From assembly GCA_934621295.1 (NCBI GenBank), contig CAKTVB010000002.1:248001-312000 (forward strand): DNA of 64,000 nt. The letters are read 5' to 3'. The stretch's first letter is position 1; every line of letters starts with the position of its first letter. Shown here piece by piece: positions 28,309 to 36,305 of this stretch. Below the pieces are notes generated by a model. The model had not been told where the DNA came from. It made no database searches and was given only the letters and a program-made list of their open reading frames with translations. The stretch is from an uncultured Collinsella sp. Lineage in GTDB: Bacteria > Actinomycetota > Coriobacteriia > Coriobacteriales > Coriobacteriaceae. The position numbers and the translations under genes are program-made.

Positions 28309-30354
28309 TTATCGCGCGCCATCGCCCGCGGTAGTGCCAACAGTATCGGGCTCACCGTAAATCGCACCGAGAACATCGCGCACGGCGTACAGCGAAGCCG
28401 TGGCGCCATAGCCGCCCTCTTCGACAAGCGAAGCGACGACATATTTGGGGTCATCATAGGGCGCATAGACAACAAACCAGGAATAATCATCCTCGTTCGT
28501 TTTTTGGCCCGTACCGGATTTACCCGCCACAGTCGTGCTCAGGCTTGTAAAGTGCGACGCCTGGTCAGAAGACTCCTCGTAGATAACGCCCTTCAGTCCA
28601 TCTCTCACAAGATTCAGATGGGACTCTTTTTCGAAATCTCCTTTTAGGCGCTCTTTAGGCTTATATGTCACAGCATCACCTTCGCCGTCACGAGAGACAG
28701 CGGAGAGAAAAACATGCGGCACATACTCCTTGCCTCCATTGGCAATGCCAGCATATACACAAGCCATCTGCAAAGGGGTAACCAGGATGTCGCCCTGGCC
28801 GATAGCGATATTGGTCATATCGCCACCGTTCCAAGTACGGTCAGACTCGCTCCAACTTGAGAAATACTCCGATTTCCATTCGGCGTCTGGAACGCGACCC
28901 GAAGCCTCACCGCCCAGGTCCACGCCGGTAGAAGAACCGAGCCCCCAACTGCGATACATTTCCTGCAATCCCTCAGGATTGTCCTTATCGTAGAAAAAGC
29001 CCTTTCCGATGTCGTAAAACACCGGGTCACAGGAATGGACGATACCGTTACGAAGAGTCATCGTGCCATGACCGGAATGGAGCCAGCACCACTTGCCATC
29101 CGATTCGCCAAAGCCAGTCCACCAGCCACTGCAAACCGTTGTCTGCGTCTCGGTGAAAATACCGTGCTTAAGGGCGGCGAGCGCGGAAAGGGGCTTGATT
29201 GTCGACGCCGACATGTACTGACCAGAGATAGCACGATTGATCATGGGCAGCCCGCTATCTTCGCTGTTGAGCTGGTTCCACACATCGTTTGAGACGCCGC
29301 CGATAAAGACGGAAGGGTCGAGCTGGGGCGAGCTTGCCATTCCCAAAATATCGCCATTGGTGCAATCAAGGCACACGCAGGCTCCGCGATTCGTATCGTG
29401 CCCATTTTGCTGCGCAATCTGAATGGCACGAGCGAGACCGTCCTCGCAAGCCTGCTGAATCGAAAGATCAATGGTCAATTTAACGTCGCTGCCGGGTTCT
29501 GCCGGAACGGCACCGGAACGACCAGTTACCGTGCCAGCGGCATTCACCTGAACAGTCTGCTCACCGCGAATACCTTGGAGCAGACGTTCATACTGAAGCT
29601 CGACGCCGGTCTGGCCAACAATATCGCCCGATTTATAGGTAATCGTTCCAGCGCTTTTGTTCTCATCGTCATTTTGCTTTTCGAGCTGCTCACTCGTAAT
29701 GGTGCCCGTGTACCCAAGAAGATGGCCCGCAAGCGATCCGTAAGGGTAGTAACGCTCGGTGCGCTCGACAACCTCGACATTATTAAAAAGCGAAGCGTGC
29801 TCCTGGATATACGCAACGGTTGAACGACGAACGTCCGAGGCAACGGTATGCAGGCTCTGGGCGCTCTCGTTGTAGTTTTGGATATTGCGTTTGACAGCGA
29901 TATAGGGCATACCGAGCACATTTGCAAGATGTCGAACGGTAATAGTGTCGTCGGCAAGCGAGCGGTACGCGGCGACAGTCAAGCATGGGCGATTGGTAAC
30001 AAGAGGCGTTCCGTTTCGATCGAGAATACGACCACGCGGCGCGGGAGTAGTTACCGTGCGAGTCTGATTTTGATCGGAGAGCTCCTCGTAATAATCCGAG
30101 GAGACCATCTGCATGTTCCAAAGTTTGGCAAAGATCGCAGCAAAGACGGCACCAACGCCCGCGGCGAGCATGGTAAATCGGCCCTTGAAAGCAACCTGAG
30201 AAGTATTGCCCTCCCCTTCCGAGGCACGGGGACGGGTGCCGTGAGCGGTGTCATACGTAAATCGATTAGGATTTCGCCGCATCATCACAAGCGAGACCAG
30301 AATGGCGATCACCAGGATAGCACCGGTGATGATGACAAGAATTTTAGCATCCAC
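28309..30354 (-). CDS. mrdA: Penicillin-binding protein 2 (class B transpeptidase)
   Basis: This is the elongation-specific transpeptidase that cross-links peptidoglycan with RodA. It has 681 residues: an N-terminal helix (about 3-22), a cytosolic basic stretch, a second hydrophobic segment near 55-75, a PBP-dimer domain starting at RGRILDRNGTPLVTNRP, and the transpeptidase domain. The catalytic motifs are SxxK in SASTIKPLSAL, SxD as SCD in VHSCDPVFYDIG, and KSG in AGKSGTGQK. The GTG start at 30354 has AGGGG upstream. Two hydrophobic segments at the N-terminus are unusual; the usual layout has one, and the first may be a start-site or topology issue. Confidence 0.94.
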   Translation of the reverse strand: MDAKILVIITGAILVIAILVSLVMMRRNPNRFTYDTAHGTRPRASEGEGNTSQVAFKGRFTMLAAGVGAVFAAIFAKLWNMQMVSSDYYEELSDQNQTRTVTTPAPRGRILDRNGTPLVTNRPCLTVAAYRSLADDTITVRHLANVLGMPYIAVKRNIQNYNESAQSLHTVASDVRRSTVAYIQEHASLFNNVEVVERTERYYPYGSLAGHLLGYTGTITSEQLEKQNDDENKSAGTITYKSGDIVGQTGVELQYERLLQGIRGEQTVQVNAAGTVTGRSGAVPAEPGSDVKLTIDLSIQQACEDGLARAIQIAQQNGHDTNRGACVCLDCTNGDILGMASSPQLDPSVFIGGVSNDVWNQLNSEDSGLPMINRAISGQYMSASTIKPLSALAALKHGIFTETQTTVCSGWWTGFGESDGKWCWLHSGHGTMTLRNGIVHSCDPVFYDIGKGFFYDKDNPEGLQEMYRSWGLGSSTGVDLGGEASGRVPDAEWKSEYFSSWSESDRTWNGGDMTNIAIGQGDILVTPLQMACVYAGIANGGKEYVPHVFLSAVSRDGEGDAVTYKPKERLKGDFEKESHLNLVRDGLKGVIYEESSDQASHFTSLSTTVAGKSGTGQKTNEDDYSWFVVYAPYDDPKYVVASLVEEGGYGATASLYAVRDVLGAIYGEPDTVGTTAGDGAR

Positions 30355-30365
30355 GATACGAGCCC

Positions 30366-30911
30366 CTAGCGAAGGCCCTTATAGCGCGTTCCACGGGAGC
30401 GAGCAGAAAAACCGCTTTGTGAAAACGCATTACCAGCCAGGACGAAAACCGGAACAGCAACAAGAAGCGAAAGAAGAGTGCTCGAAAGGCCGTGGCCGAT
30501 AATCGCCCAGAATAAATCGGTCTGTACATGCATGAAGAACAGAAGCAGACCATAGAGGAGATTGACGACAATCATCACGATTGCAGTACAGCGCATCGCG
30601 TTAGGATTAAGGCCAATCTGAACGCCACGAAACATACCACTCGAAATGAAGCACGTCACCGTCAAAATGAGAGACATGAGTCCGACGGGGACCGAAGCCG
30701 TCAAATCATATGCAAGCCCGCAGAAAAAACCAGCGATTGTCGCACGATGCGTATCGCCGCTTAAGATAAAAAGGCACGCAAGAATAAGCATGAAATTAAT
30801 TCTGCCGCCCATGACCTCGATCTGAGGGGCAAAACCGATCTGGAAGGCAACGGCAGCAACGCAAAGGGCTACGGTCGCCGAACGGGTTTTGCCCGCATCT
30901 TTAAGTTGCAT
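30366..30911 (-). CDS. mreD: Rod shape-determining protein MreD
   Basis: This is an integral membrane component of the elongasome, with 181 residues and about five to six membrane helices. Recognisable stretches are GGRINFMLILACLFILSGD and GFFCGLAYDLTASVPVGLMS, the family region with the conserved GxxxGLxxD. A basic C-terminal tail (SARSRGTRYKGLR) faces the cytosol. It is flanked by mreC and mrdA with gaps of 15 and 11 bases. Confidence 0.9.
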   Translation of the reverse strand: MQLKDAGKTRSATVALCVAAVAFQIGFAPQIEVMGGRINFMLILACLFILSGDTHRATIAGFFCGLAYDLTASVPVGLMSLILTVTCFISSGMFRGVQIGLNPNAMRCTAIVMIVVNLLYGLLLFFMHVQTDLFWAIIGHGLSSTLLSLLVAVPVFVLAGNAFSQSGFSARSRGTRYKGLR

Positions 30912-30926
30912 GAATACATCCCCTCC

Positions 30927-31892
30927 CTACTCGGAATCGTCAGACGAATCATCGGAAGAATCGTCGTCTTTAGTGCTGGTCGAAGTAACCGCGCCGCTCT
31001 TGTTGGCGCTAGCGACATCTTGGTCGGAGGCAATCTGGTCATCGGTAAGAGAAGTGATTACGAGAACCTCTTCGTTATTCTCCGCGGTAGATTGAGCCCT
31101 CACCACGATGGTGTAATAGACATCATTGTCAGATTTCTCGACGGAAGAAACGGTACCGAGAGGCAAGCCCTTGGGATACACGCCACCGATACCCGATGTG
31201 ATAACGATGTCGCCCACTTTAACGTCCGAATCAGTTGAAACGTACGAGAGGCGCAAAGAGCCATCGGGCTGACCCTGCAGCATACCCTGGGCACGCGTGC
31301 TCTGAATCATCGCGGAGACACCGGATCCCTCATCGGTGATGAGCTGAACCGTAGAGGTTGTAGCCGATACCTCCACGATTTGTCCGATAACGCCACCGGA
31401 GTTGCACACTGCCATTCCACACGAGAAACCGGCAGCGGTGCCTTTGTCGATCGTAACGGCACGCGACCAAGCATCGGAAGAATTGCCAATGATACGAGCA
31501 GCGGTCGAGGTCAGGCTGTACGTGGACTGAAGATTGAGCAGGGACTCCAGACGCTCAGATGTTTTCTTGGACTCAGAAAGCTCGGCAACCTGAGCAGTCA
31601 GTTCGGCATTCTGCTCCCTGAGCTCAGAGAGAGTCTCCTGCGAGGCGGTAAGGTTGCCCGCAACATTGCCTGCAGCGTTAAAGGGTGTGGCAATAAGAGA
31701 GCCAAGAACTCGAACAGGAGTAGTCACCACGGAGACGGCACCGCGCACCGAATGAATAGGACCACTTTCGCCCTCACGAATATAAAACGTAAGGAGCAGA
31801 ATCGAGACCAGGCAGAAAACAATCAACGGGCGAACCCCCGTTGATTGTCGCTGTGTATTCAGATGTGATGAAAACCCTTTAGACTTCGGCAA
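30927..31892 (-). CDS. mreC: Rod shape-determining protein MreC
   Basis: MreC is a bitopic scaffold that links MreB filaments with PBP2 and RodA outside the membrane. Its 321 residues start with a basic cytosolic tail and a membrane helix (about 20-40, LIVFCLVSILLLTFYI), then a coiled coil (about 80-115, LSELREQNAELTAQVAELSE), and the beta-domain with AVCNSGGVIGQIVEVSATTS and DVKVGDIVITSGIGGVYPKG. The tail ends in a low-complexity Ser/Asp stretch (DDDSSDDSSDDSE), acidic and probably disordered. Confidence 0.95.
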   Translation of the reverse strand: MPKSKGFSSHLNTQRQSTGVRPLIVFCLVSILLLTFYIREGESGPIHSVRGAVSVVTTPVRVLGSLIATPFNAAGNVAGNLTASQETLSELREQNAELTAQVAELSESKKTSERLESLLNLQSTYSLTSTAARIIGNSSDAWSRAVTIDKGTAAGFSCGMAVCNSGGVIGQIVEVSATTSTVQLITDEGSGVSAMIQSTRAQGMLQGQPDGSLRLSYVSTDSDVKVGDIVITSGIGGVYPKGLPLGTVSSVEKSDNDVYYTIVVRAQSTAENNEEVLVITSLTDDQIASDQDVASANKSGAVTSTSTKDDDSSDDSSDDSE

Positions 31893-31913
31893 AGATTACC
31901 CTTCTAAATCGAG

Positions 31914-32957
31914 CTAGGCGTTGCTCTGAACGAACCCGCCATCAAAAGCGTTAGCCTCGAGCACACGCGCACAACCATTGACAACGTTGTCAAGCGCGGT
32001 GGGGCTCACGTTAACGGCGACACCAGTCTCATCACGAAGACGAACATCCAGGCCACGCAGCAGCGCACCGCCGCCAGTAAGAAGGATGCCGTAATACATA
32101 AGATCGGAAGCCAAATCGGGCGGAGTTGCATCCAAAGCGTCCTTGACAGCCTTAGTCATCTCATCGAGAGGCTTGTTGAGCGCACGTCGAATCTCTTCGC
32201 TTTCGATGCGAACGGTCTTCGGAAGACCGCTGATCACGTCGCGGCCGTTGACCTCAACATCGAGCTCATCGCGCAACGGAACGGCAGAGCCGACCTTGAT
32301 CTTGATGTCCTCAGCCGTGCGCTCGCCAATCGCTAGGTTATAGGCGTCACGAACATGCGTGAGAATAGCCTGATCAAACTCATCGCCAGCGATGCGGATA
32401 GACTGCGAAACAACAATGCCGCCCATGGCGATAACGGCAACCTCGGTAGTACCGCCACCGATATCGATAACCATAGAGCCCGTCGGCTCTTCAACGGGAA
32501 GATCGGCACCGATGGCTGCCGCCATCGGCTCCTCGATAAGGTAGGCCTGACGCGCACCGGCAGAGATTGTCGCCTCAAAAACAGCACGCTTCTCAACGCT
32601 TGTCACACCAGAGGGCACGCAAACGACAACGCGCGGACGAGGCGTCCACGGATAGCGCTTATCACTCGCCTTGTCGATAAAGTAGCGAAGCATGGCCTCG
32701 GTAACATCGAAATCGGCGATGACGCCATCTTTGAGAGGACGGACGGCAACGATATTGCCCGGCGTCCTGCCAAGCATGCGCTTAGCCTCGATACCGACAG
32801 CCAAAATGCGCTCATCGTTCTTATCGATGGCGACAACGGACGGCTCGCGAATTACGATGCCTTTGCCGCGAACAGAAACAAGCGTGTTTGCCGTGCCCAG
32901 GTCAATGGCGAGGTCTCCCCCGTACTGACCAAAGAACATATCCATGAAAGAAAACAA
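31914..32957 (-). CDS. mreB: Rod shape-determining protein MreB
   Basis: This actin-like ATPase directs lateral wall synthesis. Its 347 residues show phosphate-1 IDLGTANTLV, EEPMAAAIGADLPVEEPTG, phosphate-2 VIDIGGGTTEVAVIA and LLTGGGALLRG. The start is taken as TTG at 32957 since AGGAG lies five bases upstream; the ATG 12 bases further in lacks a well-placed site. The presence of mreBCD, mrdA and rodA implies a rod-shaped or at least elongating cell. Confidence 0.97.
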   Translation of the reverse strand: MFSFMDMFFGQYGGDLAIDLGTANTLVSVRGKGIVIREPSVVAIDKNDERILAVGIEAKRMLGRTPGNIVAVRPLKDGVIADFDVTEAMLRYFIDKASDKRYPWTPRPRVVVCVPSGVTSVEKRAVFEATISAGARQAYLIEEPMAAAIGADLPVEEPTGSMVIDIGGGTTEVAVIAMGGIVVSQSIRIAGDEFDQAILTHVRDAYNLAIGERTAEDIKIKVGSAVPLRDELDVEVNGRDVISGLPKTVRIESEEIRRALNKPLDEMTKAVKDALDATPPDLASDLMYYGILLTGGGALLRGLDVRLRDETGVAVNVSPTALDNVVNGCARVLEANAFDGGFVQSNA

Positions 32958-32989
32958 GTCGACTCCTACGATAATCGTCGTGAAGACGA

Positions 32990-33017
32990 AGCATACTCGT
33001 GAGAAAGTTTACGTCAC
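32990..33017 (-). promoter_or_regulatory. Candidate promoter for the mre operon
   Basis: On the minus strand GTGACG and TATGCT are 16 bases apart, just after the hairpin that ends the TPR gene. Match to consensus is fair at both boxes. Confidence 0.4.
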
Positions 33018-33027
33018 TCTAAAGCGA

Positions 33028-33052
33028 GCGGAGGTGCCAAAGGCGCCTCCGC
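33028..33052 (-). terminator. Hairpin after the TPR gene
   Basis: On the minus strand GCGGAGG-C-GCC-TTT-GGC-A-CCTCCGC forms ten pairs around one mismatch. The following TCGCTTT is a poor T-run, so termination may be partial. Confidence 0.6.
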
Positions 33053-33080
33053 ACAAAAGAACATATCAAGCAGTCACACG

Positions 33081-34541
33081 TTACTGTGCGGAATCGGTCG
33101 TAGAAGAAGCCTCAGAGTCGGTATCCGAAGACTGGTCGGAAGCGCCATCCGAAGAAACCTGGTCCGTGTCGGTGGAATCCCCCGATGATGCATCATCCGT
33201 CGAAGCATCCGGCGTGCTCGCATCATCGGAAGACACGGCCGCCTCACCCGTAGCCGAGCCGCCCGTGCCGGCCGTGCCGAAATCAGCAGAAATCGACTTG
33301 ACTGCCCAACCGATATGGTTGGAAGAACGATCGAATTCAACCTGATAGACAACGGTCGCACCCTTGGAGAGCTGAGCCGTAACCTTGGCGGTAGAGGTCG
33401 TCATATTCTGGTCCATTGCCGAAATCGTCACAGTAGCCCCGGAAGGAATGGAGGAAACGATGGCAGACTTCGCATCATCAGAAAGGGACGGCGAGAGGTA
33501 GGCGGAAGCGTCCGACCCGTCAGTCACGGCCTGGAACAGACCGTTCACAGCATCCTGCTGCGAGGGGAAACCAAAACCGCGCGTATAGGCGAATCCAAGG
33601 CCACCAACGGCGATGAGAAGGACGATCAAGATAACAAGGAACACCTTAAGACCGGTATGACGATGCTTGCGGCGAACCTTCATGTCCTTCTTGTCCTGCT
33701 GGATCATCTCGGATTCAGACAGCGTGAAGAAACCGGTATCGGAAGGATCAGGCATGAAGTTGCCAGACTTACCCAGCGGATCCAGTGGATCAGCGCCAGC
33801 TCCAAAGGCAACCTCTCCCTCCTGGGTGGAGGCAATGGCGCTCTGAGAGGAAACCGCCTCACGAGCACTATCGAATGCGGCCTGCTGGCTGGCGGTCAGC
33901 TCATACAGACCATCAGCTGTGGCGCTCTGGAACGCGTCGATGGCATCGGCGACTTTGCCATCCGCAACGAGGGACTCGCCAAGACCAGCGTTGATGGAGC
34001 GGGTATCGTCATGGGGCCCAACGTAATCCAAAGCGGTGCGATAGGCTTCGATAGCGTCGGCAGGACGGCCAAGCTGCAGGAAGCAAGAGCCGAGGCTCGA
34101 AAGCGCCGAAGCAGGAGCCGGATTCGTACCATCGATGGCGGCAGCGCGGAATGCTACGCCGGCATCGGTGACATTTCCCAAGGTGAGCAGAGCGTTGCCA
34201 AGGCCGAGGTAAGCCTTATAAGGTGTAGCGTAAGAAGCGTCGCGCGTCGCAGCAGAAAATGCCTGTACGGCTCCGTTCAAATCACCCGCAGCAGAGAGCG
34301 CCTTGCCCTGGTTCGTCAAAAGCGCACCCTGCTTGCCATAGGATGTATCCTGCAGCGCATCAGCATATGCCGATGCCGCATCGACATACATACCAAGCCT
34401 CATCAAGCAGTTGCCGCGAAGGTGATCGGCCTCGCCGAGCAGCTCACCGGGCTCCTTGGAAGCAAGAAACATGCTAGAAGCCGCCGAAAAGTCACCAGCA
34501 CGATACGCCGCGCGGGCCTGTTCAAGATACTGAGCGTTCAC
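33081..34541 (-). CDS. Membrane-anchored TPR-repeat protein, function unknown
   Basis: The 486-residue protein has about six tetratricopeptide repeats (residues 1-225; clear units around LRGNCLMRLGMYVDAASAYA, LGLGNALLTLGNVTDAGVAF and LGSCFLQLGRPADAIEAYRT). A linker with acidic and lysine patches follows, then one membrane helix (about 298-319, LKVFLVILIVLLIAVGGLGF) and an extracytosolic beta-rich domain (330-420). The C-terminal tail of some 60 residues is almost only Ser, Thr, Asp and Ala. This implies a cytosolic TPR scaffold and an outer sensor or adhesive part. GTG at 34541 overlaps the cyclophilin stop by one base. No specific family is recognised. Confidence 0.8.
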   Translation of the reverse strand: MNAQYLEQARAAYRAGDFSAASSMFLASKEPGELLGEADHLRGNCLMRLGMYVDAASAYADALQDTSYGKQGALLTNQGKALSAAGDLNGAVQAFSAATRDASYATPYKAYLGLGNALLTLGNVTDAGVAFRAAAIDGTNPAPASALSSLGSCFLQLGRPADAIEAYRTALDYVGPHDDTRSINAGLGESLVADGKVADAIDAFQSATADGLYELTASQQAAFDSAREAVSSQSAIASTQEGEVAFGAGADPLDPLGKSGNFMPDPSDTGFFTLSESEMIQQDKKDMKVRRKHRHTGLKVFLVILIVLLIAVGGLGFAYTRGFGFPSQQDAVNGLFQAVTDGSDASAYLSPSLSDDAKSAIVSSIPSGATVTISAMDQNMTTSTAKVTAQLSKGATVVYQVEFDRSSNHIGWAVKSISADFGTAGTGGSATGEAAVSSDDASTPDASTDDASSGDSTDTDQVSSDGASDQSSDTDSEASSTTDSAQ

Positions 34542-35083
34542 TATTGCTCCTTATGGACGATGTCGATGTGGACGATTTCGTCACCAGCGCGAAGCGCGGC
34601 GATAACATCCTTGCCCTCGAGGGTCTGACCAAAAACGGTATACCCAGAATCAAGATTATGCTGAGCGCCAAGGCAGAAATAGAATTGAGATCCCGCAGAG
34701 TCGGGATTCATGGAGCGAGCCATGGCAAGAGCGCCATCATCGTGGCTGTTGTGGGGGTTGGTATTGAACTCCCCCTTGATGCAATAACCGGGTCCACCGG
34801 TTCCAGGCATGCCGTCGGGGCCGGGAAGTCCAGCAGCGACTTGCTCCCCCGTCATATCGCGCGTATTGGGGTCTCCACCCTGAATCACGAAGCCGGGAAC
34901 ATAGCGATGGAACTTGAGGCCATCGTAGAATCCCATGGTGGAAAGCTCACAGAAGTTAGCAACATGAATCGGGGCGCCTGCACCGTCAAGCTCCACCTTG
35001 ATAGTGCCCTTAGAAGTCTCGACGATTGCCACCTCATCGCCGGCAACCTTATATTCAGGTGTATACAGCTCGATACCGAACAT
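34541..35083 (-). CDS. Peptidyl-prolyl cis-trans isomerase, cyclophilin type
   Basis: This cyclophilin of 180 residues speeds prolyl isomerisation during protein folding. The core shows TSKGTIKVELDGAGAPIHVA, FYDGLKFHRYVPGFVIQGGD, GGPGYCIKGEFNTN, AMARSMNPDSAGSQFYFCL and FGQTLEGKDVI. The catalytic Arg (FHRYV) and the QFYF motif are intact. No signal peptide is seen, so it is probably cytosolic. ATG at 35083 has AAGGGG seven bases upstream. It begins a two-gene unit with the TPR protein. Confidence 0.93.
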   Translation of the reverse strand: MFGIELYTPEYKVAGDEVAIVETSKGTIKVELDGAGAPIHVANFCELSTMGFYDGLKFHRYVPGFVIQGGDPNTRDMTGEQVAAGLPGPDGMPGTGGPGYCIKGEFNTNPHNSHDDGALAMARSMNPDSAGSQFYFCLGAQHNLDSGYTVFGQTLEGKDVIAALRAGDEIVHIDIVHKEQ

Positions 35084-35123
35084 ATTAAAACCCCTTGGAA
35101 ATGAAGTCGGATATATCTCTCCT

Positions 35124-35153
35124 AGTGTAGCAAGAAGGGGCGCCATTCATCAA
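35124..35153 (-). promoter_or_regulatory. Promoter for cyclophilin-TPR unit
   Basis: On the minus strand TTGATG and TACACT are 18 bases apart, starting close to the 3' end of the zinc-ribbon gene. Confidence 0.5.
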
Positions 35154-35172
35154 TTCGGCATGCAACGGGGCA

Positions 35173-36288
35173 CTATTTACGCTGAGGTTCCCATGCCTCG
35201 ATGTTCTCATAATAGGAATCGTAATCGCTGCTTCCCGCTCGGCGCATCGGTGCCAAGATTTCATCCTGGTGATCGCGCGGCAAGTCTCCGTCTTCATAGG
35301 AAAGAGAGACATCCCAAGAAGCGCATATCTGATCGATACGGCCGTACATCCACTGAGCAAGCTGCTTCATATGCTCAATATCCTCGGTGTAAACCGAATT
35401 ATCAGGCGCCTGCAGCTGATCAAGCTCATCCATTGTCTTTTGCACGCTGTCACGAAGTTCATAAGCCGAAGCGGATGCCTCTTCACGATCGGCATGCGAC
35501 TTAGCAAGATATGCACTGTTAAAAGCATCGACACAAGAACCGAATTGATCAGCGGAACCATAATCGAGAATCTGCTGGTAGATAGTCGTCAGCCTATCGA
35601 ACACCTGATCATCGGTAAGAGGCTGAGAGTCCTGTTGGCCTCCTTCTTCCTCCGTCTTCGTCAGCGTCACCGCCGAAGCGTCCGAATCTTCAGGCAGCTG
35701 TCGACTTGGAAACATCTCGTGTGCAGCGTTCTGGAAAGACTCATAGAATCCCGGCATAACATGCATGGGATCGAAATAGATAAAACCGGCAGCCCCACCC
35801 CCAACAAGAAGAGAGACGAGCGCAACGATAAGCCCCTTACGGGGGCGACGGCGGGAATGGTAGGGATCTTCCTGCGTAGGAGCAAGAGGAGCGAACTTCC
35901 TTGCCTGCTGCTCAATATCCGCCGCACGCAAAACGGAGGTCTCGGCAGGACTCATCGTATCATTGAGAACCTCAGCAACCGAAACCGACGACGGACGAAA
36001 GGCCTCGGTATCAATAAGATCGGGAGTAAGCCGAGGAAAGCTCGCGGTTCTTCCGGCAGCGAGATCTGAAGAGGCGGATTCAACAGAGAGAATGCCCGGA
36101 GCAGGCCTCCCACATTTAGGACAAGTTCGATCGTGAATGGAGAGGCGTGCTCCGCAGCCTTCGCAAAAGACAAAATCGGAACGGCTCTCCCCTGCCGCAC
36201 CGCCCACATAGGCATGGCAGTGCGGACAGAACGTGGTGCCGTCTTCAACAGTCTTGAGGCAGTTCGGGCAGATCACGCACAACTCCAT
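35173..36288 (-). CDS. Zinc-ribbon membrane protein, function unknown
   Basis: The 371-residue protein has two N-terminal zinc ribbons: Cys7, Cys10, Cys21, Cys24 (CPNC and CPHC) and Cys42, Cys45, Cys56, Cys59 (CEGC and CPKC). A linker with many Ser, Thr and Ala follows, then a basic stretch (SRRRPRKG) and one membrane helix (about 152-171, LIVALVSLLVGGGAAGFI). The extracytosolic part of about 200 residues is acidic and helical. No domain there is recognised. ATG at 36288 is used; a GTG at 36276 with GGAG six bases upstream is equally good. The topology parallels the TPR protein two genes away. Confidence 0.78.
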   Translation of the reverse strand: MELCVICPNCLKTVEDGTTFCPHCHAYVGGAAGESRSDFVFCEGCGARLSIHDRTCPKCGRPAPGILSVESASSDLAAGRTASFPRLTPDLIDTEAFRPSSVSVAEVLNDTMSPAETSVLRAADIEQQARKFAPLAPTQEDPYHSRRRPRKGLIVALVSLLVGGGAAGFIYFDPMHVMPGFYESFQNAAHEMFPSRQLPEDSDASAVTLTKTEEEGGQQDSQPLTDDQVFDRLTTIYQQILDYGSADQFGSCVDAFNSAYLAKSHADREEASASAYELRDSVQKTMDELDQLQAPDNSVYTEDIEHMKQLAQWMYGRIDQICASWDVSLSYEDGDLPRDHQDEILAPMRRAGSSDYDSYYENIEAWEPQRK

Positions 36289-36305
36289 TCAAAACGAACA
36301 AACAA

